DNA of 64,000 nt from Bradyrhizobium diazoefficiens (GCF_016616425.1 NZ_CP067101.1:4588001-4652000), one strand, 5' to 3'; positions 21,321 through 30,388 are shown, counted from the stretch's first letter. The notes: generated from the letters alone by a model not told the origin. Made by a program: numbers and translations.

Positions 21321-22139
21321 ATGTTCAAAGTGGTTTGCTTGGTCGTGTTCGTTTGTGTGCTAGGCGTATCGCCCGCGTTGGCCCAAGGAACTGCGATCGA
21401 CGACGATGCCACGACGTGCTTGTTAAAGCCCAAGCAGGTGATCGATGTTGGAAGTCCGGTATTTGGCCTGCTCGCCAAAGTTCTGGTCGACCGTGCCGAC
21501 AAGGTCAAACACGGTCAGGTAGTCGCAAGCCTTAATACGACGGTGGAGGAGGCTCAATTGGCCCTGGATCGGCATCGTGCCGAAAACACCGCCCAGCTCG
21601 AGTCAGCGCAAGCGAATCTCGGGTGGAATCAGCGCGAGTTGGCGAGGAAGCAAAAGCTGGCCAACAACATGTTTTCCAGAATCAACGATGTGGATGAGTA
21701 CGAAACGAAGGTCGAGCAGGACCAGATTTCCGTCCGTAAAGCGCAGGCCGATCAAAGACAGGCAACGCTTGAGGCGGCGCGATCGGAAGCTCAACTCAAT
21801 CTGAAGATCATCAAAAGCCCGGTCGATGGTGTCGTGACAGAACTCAAGCTGGCGCCGGGAGAATACGTTTATGAGACCAAGCCCATTATGACCATCGCCC
21901 AGTTTGACCCGCTTAATGCCGACATTGTACTCCCATCAAATCGCTACAACAGCGTCCACATCGGAATGGTCGCTAAGCTGAATCTCGGTGCACCTGTGAA
22001 TGAAGCGCTGCAAGCGACGGTCGATGCGATTGATCCGGTCATCGACGCTGCAAGCGACACTTTCCGAGTACGGTTGGTCCTGCCAAATCCTAGCAACAAA
22101 ATTCCGGCAGGCATTCACTGCTCGGCGATCTTATTTTAG
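21321..22139 (+). CDS. HlyD/RND-type periplasmic adaptor subunit
   Basis: 272 residues. The ATG at 21321 gives a typical Sec signal peptide (hydrophobic VVCLVVFVCVLG, cleavage near SPALAQG), so the longer frame from 21054 is rejected. The mature part has the adaptor layout: a lipoyl-like half motif (VGSPVFGLLAKVLVDRADKVKHGQVVASLN), an alpha-helical hairpin rich in Gln/Glu/Lys at about residues 75-145, then the second lipoyl half (IKSPVDGVVTELKLAPGEYV) and a beta-barrel. Such proteins bridge an inner-membrane pump and an outer-membrane channel. It is short for a type I secretion HlyD and has a cleavable signal rather than an N-terminal anchor, so it is closer to RND-type adaptors. No pump or TolC gene is adjacent. 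Its position divergent from the giant protein suggests, but does not prove, a role in exporting it. Confidence 0.8.
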   Translation: MFKVVCLVVFVCVLGVSPALAQGTAIDDDATTCLLKPKQVIDVGSPVFGLLAKVLVDRADKVKHGQVVASLNTTVEEAQLALDRHRAENTAQLESAQANLGWNQRELARKQKLANNMFSRINDVDEYETKVEQDQISVRKAQADQRQATLEAARSEAQLNLKIIKSPVDGVVTELKLAPGEYVYETKPIMTIAQFDPLNADIVLPSNRYNSVHIGMVAKLNLGAPVNEALQATVDAIDPVIDAASDTFRVRLVLPNPSNKIPAGIHCSAILF

Positions 22140-22290
22140 ACGGTTGAGCTACTGCCAACTGACGCGGCCGTGGTCTTCTTCTTGGAGGCACTGGTCAAGT
22201 CGCTCATCGTGATCTTCGTGTCCTTCGGCACGCCGACGTTCCACTTCTGGATCGCGCGGTAGGCGGCGGTCTCGCGCGCCAATTCGCCGT
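22136..22290 (-). pseudogene. C-terminal fragment of an unrecognised gene
   Basis: The minus frame ending at 22136 has a protein-like tail (AIQKWNVGVPKDTKITMSDL followed by a Lys/Thr/Ser-rich end), and its stop overlaps the adaptor stop convergently. Upstream it runs into the integrase remnant on the other strand and loses protein character, so at best it is a truncated 3' end. The family is not recognised. Confidence 0.3.
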
Positions 22291-22382
22291 CGCCCTGAGC
22301 GATACGCTTGACGCTGCGATCAAGAACGCGCCAAGCGCTCCGCTGCCGAAGATCCGCGCCGTCGCCGGTATCGTCGAGTGGG

Positions 22383-22502
22383 ACCGCCCACGAACTGATG
22401 GCGATCTTCGGCTGGATCGACATCAAGGAGGCCGAGATCTACACGCGCGCCGCGGACCGCAAGCGCCTGGCGGCGCAGTCCATGAGCAGGCTCGAAGCGT
22501 GA
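22383..22502 (+). pseudogene. Tyrosine recombinase (phage-type integrase) C-terminal remnant
   Basis: The 39 residues before the stop at 22502 begin TAHELMAIFGW and include EIYTRAADRKRLA. This is the typical end of phage/tyrosine integrases, with the Tyr of IYTRAAD in the place of the catalytic nucleophile. Upstream the homology breaks: the expected HGLRK box is only suggested near 22330-22360 and in a different frame. It is a scar of an integrated element, probably marking the edge of an acquired segment. Confidence 0.65.
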
Positions 22503-23117
22503 ACGTCTAAGATCTTACCTCCCAAGGTAAAACCATAACACCATAATAAGATCAGGTACTTTACTTAGGAGGCGTTTGGTGCGCTCGCATCTGCTGAGAC
22601 TTCAAACGGTTACCTGCACCTTTCAAAGCATTAGGTACGTTCCGCGCCCATCAGTGCTTTTCGGGCCAGCATCGATCAAGGTTAGCACAGGACGACCGGC
22701 TCGGCGGCCACGGCCTCAATCACCTCCTGCACCATGTAAGGCCTGGCGCGCGGCGGCAGATCGACGCCGAGCACCGCCTGAATTCTACTTCAGAAATAGG
22801 ATTTCACTGTGTGGCGTGCTCGCGCTGCCGGGCGAATCCATAATGAGCGGAGCGAACACGCCACCATGGATCGGCGGGTCCGTACGCAGTTTCCCGCTGC
22901 AACCCTTCCTTCATCGCCGCGATTTTCGATCCCGCGACGGTCCAGCCAAGTTCCTCCTCGACTATGCGCGCGACGTGCCAGGCCGTCGTCCTTGTGGGGA
23001 CACGAGGCGCTGGTCGAGACCACTCTGCTGTCGTCCTGGACCGCGCAGGGTTGCAAGCAGGCGGGCGGCACGTGTCACCGCCCATCAGATCAGCATGAGG
23101 ATTTCGCGCGGCGCTTT
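22503..23117. other. Gene-poor stretch with debris of decayed genes
   Basis: About 615 bases with no intact gene. An AT-rich patch follows the integrase stop (22500-22570). On the minus strand near 22690-22790 a short frame ends in a plausible C-terminus (LPPRARPYMVQEVIEAVAAE). Near 22880-22990 another minus fragment reads RIVEEELGWTVAGSKIAAMK. I could not assign either; they look like remnants left after insertion and deletion. Confidence 0.45.
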
Positions 23118-25289
23118 TCAGCGCAGGACTTCCTGCAACACCTCGCCATCGACCTGGCCGGGCTTGACACCGAGGAGCCGCATGATCGTCGGCGCGACGT
23201 CGAGATTGCGCATGCGCGAGAGCGTGGTCCTTGGCCGGATCTGCGGGCCTGCGGCGATGAAGGTCGCGCTCATCTCCGTCAGCTCGGGATCGTGGCCATG
23301 GGCACCGTAGAAGTTCGGCATCGACAGGATGGTCGTGGCCGCATTGAATGGCGCATCGGCGACGCGGGCGACGCCGGGGTTCTGGATGCCGTCGAAGTTG
23401 TAGCCCGGGGCCATCAGCGCGAAGACATCGCCAAAATCCTGGCCGATGGTCTTGCTGGTGCATAGCCCGGTGCCGTCTTCACAGTGCAGCGGGCGGGTTT
23501 CGACCACGGTGAAGATCCGCCCGTTCTTGAGCGAGAAGTTGAACCGCGGGTTGGGATCGACCGCGCTTTTCACCGCGTCGGCGATCTGCGTCACCAGCGC
23601 ATTGTAGGTCGCCGGATCGACGGTGCCGCCCTGCTCGCGGTTCTGCAGATTGACGTAGATATTGACCGCCGGGCCCGAGGTACGGATCGCCACCTTGCTG
23701 GTGTCGATGCCGGCATTGCGCAGGATGTTGGTCATGCTGACCGATGTGTGGAACGGTGCGAAGCCGTGATCCGACACCACGAAGATGTTGCTGTCGCGGC
23801 CGGCCGCATCGATGATTTGCTTCACCGCCTCGTCGGCGGTCTGATAGGCGAAGCGGATGTAGGAGGCGTACCGCGCCACCTTGGCAGGATCCTGGTTGTC
23901 GCCGATCGAGTTCGGGTCGGTCGAGTTGGTGCCTTGGCGGCTGTCGGTGAGCAGGAACTGGTGCTCGGAGCCGTCGGGCTGCTCGATGTAGACCATCATC
24001 AGGTCGGCGTCGGGATGCTTGCGGATCGCGTGCTCGGCGATGTTCGCCTGGTAGCGCACGAAGGTCTTCACCATGTCCTCATACATCGCCTCGATCTCGG
24101 TATCGGGGAAGTTGGTGAAACCCGGACTCAGCCGCTCCGGAATGCGGAAGTCGGCCTGCGGGCGCCAGAATCCGATATTGTTGTTGATGTCATCGACATC
24201 GGCCAGCACCGCCGCGTTGCGCGGGATGAAGTTGGCGCCGTAGCGGGCAAAGCGCACGACCGACAGATCGGGCGCAAGCGCCGACACGAAGTACGCGGCA
24301 CCGACCTTGGCCCCGCTGCCTTCGAAGAAGAACGGCGCATTCGGGCTGCCGACCTTGGCGTAGGCCGGTCCGGTCGACGGCGCGTGGAAAGGTCCTGCCG
24401 TGATGCCGCCAGCCGTGTCGAAGAACACCAGGGTATCGTAGTTCACCGTGTTGTCATTGGTGGTATCGAGCGCCGCGACCCGGATCGCATATTTGACGTC
24501 AAACGTGGCTGCATTGGTGCAGGTCGCGGTCGCTGCCGACGCGCACGAGAGCGTCTCGATCGCCGTCGGCGTCGCCAGCACCGGGCTGAACGAGAAGTGG
24601 CCGGCCACCTGGAGCGCCGCGGCGATCGCGGGATCGGACGCGAAATCGGCCTGGGACAGCGAAAAGCCCCTCGCCCCGATGCCGCCAAACGCTCCGAATG
24701 GCACGGTATAGTCGGTGACGCGGGTCGGCTGGGCCGGCTGCACGACCATGTTGTTGATGGAGATGTCGGCGCCGTCGCTGCCCGGCCACGTCGCGGTGAT
24801 GACCTTCTTGCCCTGCTGGCGCAGCTGCACCCACAGCGGCACGGCTGTCGGCTGCGACGTAGGCCCGAGCGGGCTCAGGCGGTAGCCGCCGATCGGCGCC
24901 CCGAAGCCGCTGATGCTTGACGAGATCGGCGCGACGATCGGCTGGAAGGTGTTCGAGGGAATGTCGTTGTGAACCGCCGTCGAACCGGTGGCGATCTCGA
25001 TGTGCGACACTGCGGTCAGCGACGGCGAGGCAGTCACGTTCTGCAGCGCAATCGCGCCATGATTGCTCAGCCATGCCAAGCCGCCGTCACGCGGCAGCAC
25101 GCCTTCTTTGATGAATTTCTCAATGAAATCGGGCTTGGCACCGTCGAGCGAGATCAGCACCACCCGCCGCGGCTTCCGGCCATGGCCATGCTGGTCGTTG
25201 CCATCATCGGCGCGCGCCGGTGCCGCAACGCCGTTCAGCGATAGAGCGAGCGACATCGCCGCTATTGAGACAAAGGTCTTTATATTCAT
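23118..25289 (-). CDS. Secreted type I phosphodiesterase / nucleotide pyrophosphatase (alkaline phosphatase superfamily)
   Basis: 723 residues with a Sec signal peptide (SIAAMSLALSLNGVAAPARA). Alkaline-phosphatase-superfamily metal and nucleophile regions follow: VVLISLDGAKPDF near residue 45, the probable nucleophile region TASPSLTAVSHIEIATG near 85-100, YIEQPDGSEHQF around 440, VVSDHGFAPFH around 510 and YGAHGHDPELTEMSA near 670. Such enzymes hydrolyse phosphodiesters or monoesters outside the cytoplasm with two metal ions. It lies next to the type II secretion genes, and phosphatases are known type II substrates (Hxc/LapA in Pseudomonas), so secretion by that system is a reasonable inference. 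The ATG at 25289 directly precedes the signal peptide. Substrate unknown. Confidence 0.87.
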   Translation of the reverse strand: MNIKTFVSIAAMSLALSLNGVAAPARADDGNDQHGHGRKPRRVVLISLDGAKPDFIEKFIKEGVLPRDGGLAWLSNHGAIALQNVTASPSLTAVSHIEIATGSTAVHNDIPSNTFQPIVAPISSSISGFGAPIGGYRLSPLGPTSQPTAVPLWVQLRQQGKKVITATWPGSDGADISINNMVVQPAQPTRVTDYTVPFGAFGGIGARGFSLSQADFASDPAIAAALQVAGHFSFSPVLATPTAIETLSCASAATATCTNAATFDVKYAIRVAALDTTNDNTVNYDTLVFFDTAGGITAGPFHAPSTGPAYAKVGSPNAPFFFEGSGAKVGAAYFVSALAPDLSVVRFARYGANFIPRNAAVLADVDDINNNIGFWRPQADFRIPERLSPGFTNFPDTEIEAMYEDMVKTFVRYQANIAEHAIRKHPDADLMMVYIEQPDGSEHQFLLTDSRQGTNSTDPNSIGDNQDPAKVARYASYIRFAYQTADEAVKQIIDAAGRDSNIFVVSDHGFAPFHTSVSMTNILRNAGIDTSKVAIRTSGPAVNIYVNLQNREQGGTVDPATYNALVTQIADAVKSAVDPNPRFNFSLKNGRIFTVVETRPLHCEDGTGLCTSKTIGQDFGDVFALMAPGYNFDGIQNPGVARVADAPFNAATTILSMPNFYGAHGHDPELTEMSATFIAAGPQIRPRTTLSRMRNLDVAPTIMRLLGVKPGQVDGEVLQEVLR

Positions 25290-25563
25290 AAGAACGCCCC
25301 AGGTTCGCTGCGCGACTGCGTGGATTTGTCGGGAACGAGAGGCAATGATTAACGGGCTCGCCTAACGCGCATGTGACGTCCAGGCGACGTGCGTAAATGG
25401 CGGCGACGCCGCCGCGAGTTGGCAAGGTGCACACCGAATTCGGTTGTTCGAAGAAAACGGCCGAATAGAAAAACGCATTGACGACCAAGCCAAATCCTGC
25501 GTGAAGTCTCATGCCCCCGCACCGGTCGGGGACTCCTCTCGTACCTCCTTCAATCTTTTTCCC

Positions 25564-26034
25564 ATGATCACAACCGTCAGCTTCGCCTTCCTTGGCATCG
25601 CAGGCGTGGGGCTTGCATGGATCGACCTACGGCGCGGCATTATTCCCGATTGGTTAAATCTCGCGCTTGCGGTGGCCGGACTTGCCAGGAGCGCGATCCT
25701 CGGCGGCGGGACCGCTGCATTCGGCGCCACCGCGCAAGCTATAATCGTCGGCGCGGTCATATGGCTGTTGCGCCGACTTTATTTCATGCTTCGGCAAGTT
25801 CAGGGGCTTGGTCTCGGCGACGTCAAGCTGCTTGCTGCGTCGACCATCTGGATCGGCATTATGGGCGTTCCGATGCAGCTCCTCGTCGCGTCATTGTCCG
25901 CCCTCGCGGCGGCTGGCGCAATGCAGCTCGCCGGCAAAACCATGACGCGGCAGACCTCGCTTCCATTCGGACCTTTTCTTGTTCTTGGCCTGGTGTTCAC
26001 GCTCGCGCTTCAGCAGGCCGACTGGATTGATTAG
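25564..26034 (+). CDS. gspO: Prepilin peptidase (type II secretion, A24 family)
   Basis: 156 residues, almost wholly membrane-embedded. It has both aspartyl motifs of type IV prepilin peptidases: WIDLRRGIIPD near the N-terminus and GLGDVKLLA in the middle. The N-terminal cytoplasmic methylase domain of long GspO/PilD proteins is absent, as in short CpaA/TadV-like forms. It would cleave and possibly methylate the GspG-K pseudopilins encoded opposite. The ATG at 25564 is chosen because the frame upstream to the TTG at 25444 is hydrophilic and unlike the family. Its TAG stop overlaps the TAA stop of the gspC/N-like gene convergently. Confidence 0.85.
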   Translation: MITTVSFAFLGIAGVGLAWIDLRRGIIPDWLNLALAVAGLARSAILGGGTAAFGATAQAIIVGAVIWLLRRLYFMLRQVQGLGLGDVKLLAASTIWIGIMGVPMQLLVASLSALAAAGAMQLAGKTMTRQTSLPFGPFLVLGLVFTLALQQADWID

Positions 26035-26720
26035 TCCTGTTCCGCGGGGTCCGGCGGCTCATGGCTTCCCCGCGCAATGGTTCGCTCAGCCTGGACACGG
26101 GAAGGTGCGGCCGTTCCGGTGCCGGGCTGCGGCAGGTTCAGCGTTGCGCTCTGCGCGTCGCGCACGAGTGTGACCTCGCGGCCATGCACTGAGCGCAGCT
26201 TCCAGCCCTGATACTCCTCGCCTAGTCTGAGGCGCATAGCCGCCCTGGTGGTTTGATCGACAAAAATCGCAAAACTCTGATCATCACCGGCGATCGTGCC
26301 CACTAGCGACAGTGGCGGACGCTCCATCCGCGGCGGCTTGGGCGGCGGCGGTGGCGGTCTTGTCGCCGGCGCCGCGGCGACCGCCGGCGGCGGTGGTCGC
26401 CGTGACGGCGAAAAAATCGGCCGCTCGCGCGTGTTCGACAAGGAGGTGAGCGGGATCGCCCACAGCGGATTAGCGCTCACCGCGCGTTCTGGTGCTGAGG
26501 GGACCTGGGCGGGCACTATGGGTTTGAGCACAGATCCGGGAGTGGCGTGACCATCCCAGGGCGACGGATCGGAGCCTATTCCCGTGCGGCTCGGACTGGA
26601 GACATCAGCATCGGAAACATCCGTCGGCAACGCCAAAGCCAAGCCTGGGACGCCGAGCGCGGAAGCCAGCAACAGGGTAGCGCAAAGCGAATGAGGTCCC
26701 GTCGCAGCGTGCTTTTTCAT
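26031..26720 (-). CDS. Type II secretion GspC/GspN-like protein
   Basis: 229 residues: signal peptide or membrane segment (LCATLLLASALGVPGLALA), then ANPLWAIPLTSLSNTRERPI, a Pro-rich linker at about 110-135 and a compact C-terminal domain (LSLVGTIAGDDQSFAIFVD through GWKLRSVHGREVTLVRD). This resembles the homology region of GspC/PilP-type proteins that connects the inner-membrane platform to the secretin. Proteins of this form are often called GspN in Bradyrhizobium. No other GspC candidate exists in the cluster, so it probably fills that role. It starts inside the gspM stop (ATGA overlap), the last gene of the operon. Confidence 0.7.
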   Translation of the reverse strand: MKKHAATGPHSLCATLLLASALGVPGLALALPTDVSDADVSSPSRTGIGSDPSPWDGHATPGSVLKPIVPAQVPSAPERAVSANPLWAIPLTSLSNTRERPIFSPSRRPPPPAVAAAPATRPPPPPPKPPRMERPPLSLVGTIAGDDQSFAIFVDQTTRAAMRLRLGEEYQGWKLRSVHGREVTLVRDAQSATLNLPQPGTGTAAPSRVQAERTIARGSHEPPDPAEQD

Positions 26721-27271
26721 TTACTACCTCGCCACTGGCCAGAGACAGCGAGCAGGACCCGCAGCTTTCCTCCGCCGGAACCAGAGAAACTGGCCGGCGA
26801 TTGCACCACCAGCTGATCGACAAAAAGGAACGGCATGCCGGCCTCCAGATCGTACAGCAATTGCTGCAGGCCGGGCTGATCAATGTCGCAGCTTGCGATC
26901 ATGGATAGGAAATCGGCCTTCGTGCCCTTCAGGTCGACCTGGGAAGATAACACGTTGCCGCCGAGTCTGGTCACCGCAGCAGTGACGCGCTGCAAGAGCG
27001 CGGCGCCTGCAATCGTCACGGTCGTACCTTCAAGGAATGGCGAACCGGATCGCGCGGCAGCGGCGGCATCCAGGGTACGTGCGGACGAAGGCCTTCGTCC
27101 TTCGAGTTGTTCGAGCATCGCTGCCGATGCCGCGACTTCGGCGCGCTGACCAAGCACATCGGCCATCGAGCTTGCAATCACGAACAGTAAGAGAGCTGCA
27201 ATCGTGAAATAGAGTGCTGCTGCGGGGAACGGTCTGGACAACAGTTTCCGCAAGGTCGCGGTCTGATTCAT
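26717..27271 (-). CDS. gspM: Type II secretion inner-membrane protein GspM
   Basis: 184 residues: short cytoplasmic N-terminus, one membrane helix (ALYFTIAALLLFVIASSMADV), then a periplasmic part with a coiled start and a ferredoxin-like C-terminal fold (AALLQRVTAAVTRLGGNVLS, FLFVDQLVVQSP). This matches the T2SSM_b type of GspM, shared in form with PilO. It partners GspL in the assembly platform. Start and stop overlap its neighbours by ATGA at both ends, indicating translational coupling. Confidence 0.8.
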   Translation of the reverse strand: MNQTATLRKLLSRPFPAAALYFTIAALLLFVIASSMADVLGQRAEVAASAAMLEQLEGRRPSSARTLDAAAAARSGSPFLEGTTVTIAGAALLQRVTAAVTRLGGNVLSSQVDLKGTKADFLSMIASCDIDQPGLQQLLYDLEAGMPFLFVDQLVVQSPASFSGSGGGKLRVLLAVSGQWRGSK

Positions 27272-28335
27272 GAACCGTTCCCGAAGTAAGCTGTCATGCG
27301 AGCCTCGATGTGGAAGCGTTCACCCGGATCACTCTGGCTTCGCGTGGTCGGCGCAAAGAAAGTGGCGCGGGTGAAGTGCGGCGACTGTTCGATCAACCGG
27401 ATCAATGACGGTGCATCCTGCGTCATTCCGACCACCTGCATCTTGTCGCCTTCGACCCGCAGCTCGGTCACGTAGGTGGTATCCGGCAACACGCGCGATA
27501 CCGCCTCGAGCACCACCACGCTCGACGGGGTCGTCTGCTTGCGCTTGGCAAGCAATGCTTCCGCCGATCCGCCCGATTGGTTGATCCGCAAGGCGGCGCG
27601 ACGCTGCATGATGTGTTGCTGCAGCTCGCGCTGCTCCGCTTCGAGCATGCCACCGACATAGGTGGACACAATAAGGGAGGCCACCGCTCCTGCTACCGCG
27701 AGGCCCAACCCGAGCCGCAATAGCCCGGGCACGTCGGCCGTGCGGCCGGAGCCGCTCGGCTGCGTCTCGAACAGCCTGATGCGCGCCCCCTCGTTTTCCA
27801 CCTCATGGAGGTCAACCAGCCCAGCCACGGATGAAACGCGGAGATCGCCAGCCAGTTTGACCAGCGGATCGATCTTTTGTCGTGACGTTGCCGCCAATGT
27901 CAGTCCGATCCGTTCATTCGCGAGCGGCGCCGGCGGACTCGTGCCGAATACGGCGTCGCTCGCGGTCCATGGCGTCAGACGGTCGATCTGCGTTCGGATC
28001 ATGCCATCAAGAAAATCCGCCGCCTGTCTTGGGAAATCGAGCGGACGGACCAGCACGTGATCCGACTTCATCACGATGTCGAGCTGACTACCACGGAGCG
28101 CAGCTACCCACTCAGGCGGCACGGCCGGTTCGGGGCGGTTCTGCACCAGCCGGAACGACAGGTCAGGCAGGCTCGCCCCCCTTCCCGTCGAGGTCACCCG
28201 TGCGGTGAAGCCGTTCCCCTCCCCCTCGATCAAGACGATCTGCCGCCGTCGCGCAAGTTTGGCACCGGCCGCATCGATTGCGGCCGCCACAGCTGCCATC
28301 CAGGTTGCAAACAGCTCTTTGAGTTCTGAGATCAT
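27268..28335 (-). CDS. gspL: Type II secretion protein GspL (PilM/PilN-like)
   Basis: 355 residues. The N-terminal 200 residues are an actin-like cytoplasmic domain (VRPLDFPRQAADFLDGMIR, IGLTLAATSRQKIDP). One membrane helix follows (LGLGLAVAGAVASLIVSTYV), then a PilN-like periplasmic domain (LEAVSRVLPDTTYVTELRVE). GspL recruits the GspE ATPase and binds GspM. It starts 3 nt after gspK and overlaps gspM by ATGA. Confidence 0.85.
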   Translation of the reverse strand: MISELKELFATWMAAVAAAIDAAGAKLARRRQIVLIEGEGNGFTARVTSTGRGASLPDLSFRLVQNRPEPAVPPEWVAALRGSQLDIVMKSDHVLVRPLDFPRQAADFLDGMIRTQIDRLTPWTASDAVFGTSPPAPLANERIGLTLAATSRQKIDPLVKLAGDLRVSSVAGLVDLHEVENEGARIRLFETQPSGSGRTADVPGLLRLGLGLAVAGAVASLIVSTYVGGMLEAEQRELQQHIMQRRAALRINQSGGSAEALLAKRKQTTPSSVVVLEAVSRVLPDTTYVTELRVEGDKMQVVGMTQDAPSLIRLIEQSPHFTRATFFAPTTRSQSDPGERFHIEARMTAYFGNGS

Positions 28336-28338
28336 CGG

Positions 28339-29256
28339 TCACAGCTTTCTGTACGCCTGCGCGCTCACATCACGCTGCCACGACAGCACTTGATAGAGCT
28401 CCGTATCGCCACCCAACCTGATCACCACCTCAGAGGCCGCGTGGCGGCCGTTGGGAAACCGGATTCGGGTCAGGATGCGATAAGCCCTGCTCTTTTCTGC
28501 GGTAGCGCTCGCCCTGGCCGGGCCAAGCGCCGCCGCGATCGCGTTGCGGTCGCTTCCGATTTGCACACGCTCACTGAGAAATTGTTTGAGAATGAGCGGC
28601 GTCATGCCGGGCAAGGCCGCTATGACTTCCGGCGCCGCAACCGTTGCGTCGATGCCCTCCGCACCGCTGAACACGGTGACAAAAGGCAGCGCACGCTGCA
28701 CGAGTGCCGGGGCAAGACCGAGCACCAGGCCGAGCTCATTGACATGCGCGAAAGGCGCCTGACGCGGCGAGTAGGCGCGGCCGGCGGCGCGATAGAGCGC
28801 TTCTTCGTTTGCGGCGGTCTGCGCCGTCGCGCGGCTCCGCCAGGCGACGATGCGCTCAGCGCCCTCGCGGGCATCCTCGGCCGCCGCACCAAGCGCGGAG
28901 AGCAGGCCCTCGAGCAGTTCCTTGGACGCCCTGTTGAGATCGACGCGGGAGGTCTCGGCGACAAAAGAAACGAAGAGATCGGCGCCATTCAGCCGCATGC
29001 GAAAGGCGCCTTGCATCGGACGCGCCTCTTCGCCGCCGAGCTGCAATCGATAGGCCGTCAGCTCAGCGCTTGCGGATACCAGCGCCTCCGTCTGCAAGGC
29101 AGCGTCGTTGAGCGAAAGCGCGCGCGCCGAGCTCGACAGGTAGGCCGAAAAGATCATCGCAAGCGCGGCAAGCGCTGCTACCAGCCATAGCACGGCCACC
29201 AGCGCGAATCCTTGCTGGGAGGACAGCCCTGCGCTGCGCCCGGCCAATCCCGTCAC
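28339..29256 (-). CDS. gspK: Type II secretion minor pseudopilin GspK
   Basis: 305 residues. The prepilin-like N-terminus QQGFALVAVLWLVAALAALA lacks the usual Glu at +5, as is typical for GspK. The large globular domain contains helix-hairpin-helix-like SAM domain text (SRVDLNRASKELLEGLLSAL; LPGMTPLILKQFLSERVQIG). GspK caps the pseudopilus tip with GspI and GspJ. Its start overlaps the gspJ stop (ATGA). Confidence 0.88.
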   Translation of the reverse strand: MTGLAGRSAGLSSQQGFALVAVLWLVAALAALAMIFSAYLSSSARALSLNDAALQTEALVSASAELTAYRLQLGGEEARPMQGAFRMRLNGADLFVSFVAETSRVDLNRASKELLEGLLSALGAAAEDAREGAERIVAWRSRATAQTAANEEALYRAAGRAYSPRQAPFAHVNELGLVLGLAPALVQRALPFVTVFSGAEGIDATVAAPEVIAALPGMTPLILKQFLSERVQIGSDRNAIAAALGPARASATAEKSRAYRILTRIRFPNGRHAASEVVIRLGGDTELYQVLSWQRDVSAQAYRKL

Positions 29257-29972
29257 GATCCGTCCTGCTTTCTTCCGGCGCGACTTACGCCGCCATTGTT
29301 CTTCGCACTGTCATCCGCGGTTTCCTTGACTGCATCGTCCGCGTCGCCTGCCGCTGCATTGATGTGGACCGGCGCCACCGAGGAAGCTGACAACACCCGT
29401 CCGGTCGCGGCATCGCGTATCGTCAGCATGATCGTGACCGGCAACTTTTCCTGCCCCTTCCAGCTGTCCCGGAAAACGCGATCCGGACCGGCGTAAGAGA
29501 AGGACAGGCGCAACGGAGAGCGCAGCAGCACCACCGGATCGGACAGATGTATCTGCTCAGATGGCGACGCACCGGCCGCCAATGGCCCGAACGGCGCGCG
29601 GGAGCGCACTGTCACCATCCGGCCCCGATCCTCCGCTTCGCCGATCCGCACGATATCGAGCCCGATGCCGGTGTTGGGACCGAGCGCCGTTCGCACAAAA
29701 GTGAGCGCGAATGCCGAGCCGTCGAACAGCGGCCGCCGCAGTTCGCGGCTGGCCGGCACGAATTCGGCGGTCGCAAGATCGCCAGCGATCCGCTGAATGG
29801 CGATGCCGACCTGCTCGGTTTCTTGAACGCGGTCGATGCCGCGATTCCAATTCGGCAGCCATTGTGCCGTGATGTTGGCAAGCGCCGAGAGCACGAGCCC
29901 GGTCAGCGCAAGCGCCACCAGCGCTTCGATCAGCGAGAATCCCGATTGGCCGCTCTCCCCGTTCGTGCTCAT
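29253..29972 (-). CDS. gspJ: Type II secretion minor pseudopilin GspJ
   Basis: 239 residues from the ATG at 29972, which forms an ATGA overlap with the gspI stop. A longer in-frame start at 30131 would read an Arg-rich non-family leader and is rejected. The prepilin signature SGFSLIEALVALALTGLVLS has the cleavage Gly and Glu+5. The globular part (GIAIQRIAGDLATAEFVP, ADRGRMVTVRSRAP-like stretches) fits GspJ, a tip-complex minor pseudopilin. Confidence 0.87.
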   Translation of the reverse strand: MSTNGESGQSGFSLIEALVALALTGLVLSALANITAQWLPNWNRGIDRVQETEQVGIAIQRIAGDLATAEFVPASRELRRPLFDGSAFALTFVRTALGPNTGIGLDIVRIGEAEDRGRMVTVRSRAPFGPLAAGASPSEQIHLSDPVVLLRSPLRLSFSYAGPDRVFRDSWKGQEKLPVTIMLTIRDAATGRVLSASSVAPVHINAAAGDADDAVKETADDSAKNNGGVSRAGRKQDGS

Positions 29973-30388
29973 GTTCGATGCTGCGGCCTCGGTATCAAGC
30001 GCACGGTTTCGACGTCGACCGTCGTCCCGCTGGCTGCGCGGACGCGAATCCTGATCCGTTCGGGTATCCAGGCTACCCGCTCGTCGTCGGTCTCCCAGCC
30101 GCCGCCAAGCGGGCTGACATCGACCTGCCAACGGTAGCCGCGGAGCTGGCCGGACAGGCTGCCGGGACTGATGTCCTTGCGCGGCGGAATGGCAGTCGCC
30201 AAAACGGTCTGCGCGGTTTGCATCAACGCCAAGTGATCCTCCATCGCCCGGACGCTCCGGACGTTGGTCGACATCACCGATCCGATCGCCATCATGCTGG
30301 CAGCAACAACCGCAAGCGCGATCAGCACCTCGATGATGGTGAAGCCGGCCACATTCCGATCAATCAGCGATTTTGGAGCGGGAGACAA
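29969..30388 (-). CDS. gspI: Type II secretion minor pseudopilin GspI
   Basis: 139 residues with the prepilin motif VAGFTIIEVLIALAVVAASM (cleavage after Gly, Glu+5). The C-terminal domain is short, as in GspI. The start is uncertain: the TTG at 30388 overlaps the end of gspH by 29 nt, and a GTG lies 12 codons further in, just before the GFTIIE motif. GspI nucleates the pseudopilus tip with GspJ and GspK. Confidence 0.82.
   Translation of the reverse strand: MSPAPKSLIDRNVAGFTIIEVLIALAVVAASMMAIGSVMSTNVRSVRAMEDHLALMQTAQTVLATAIPPRKDISPGSLSGQLRGYRWQVDVSPLGGGWETDDERVAWIPERIRIRVRAASGTTVDVETVRLIPRPQHRT

Noticed and set aside
23484..24920. 478-residue plus-strand ORF
   Set aside because: Antisense to the phosphodiesterase gene; composition is that of a GC-rich shadow frame.
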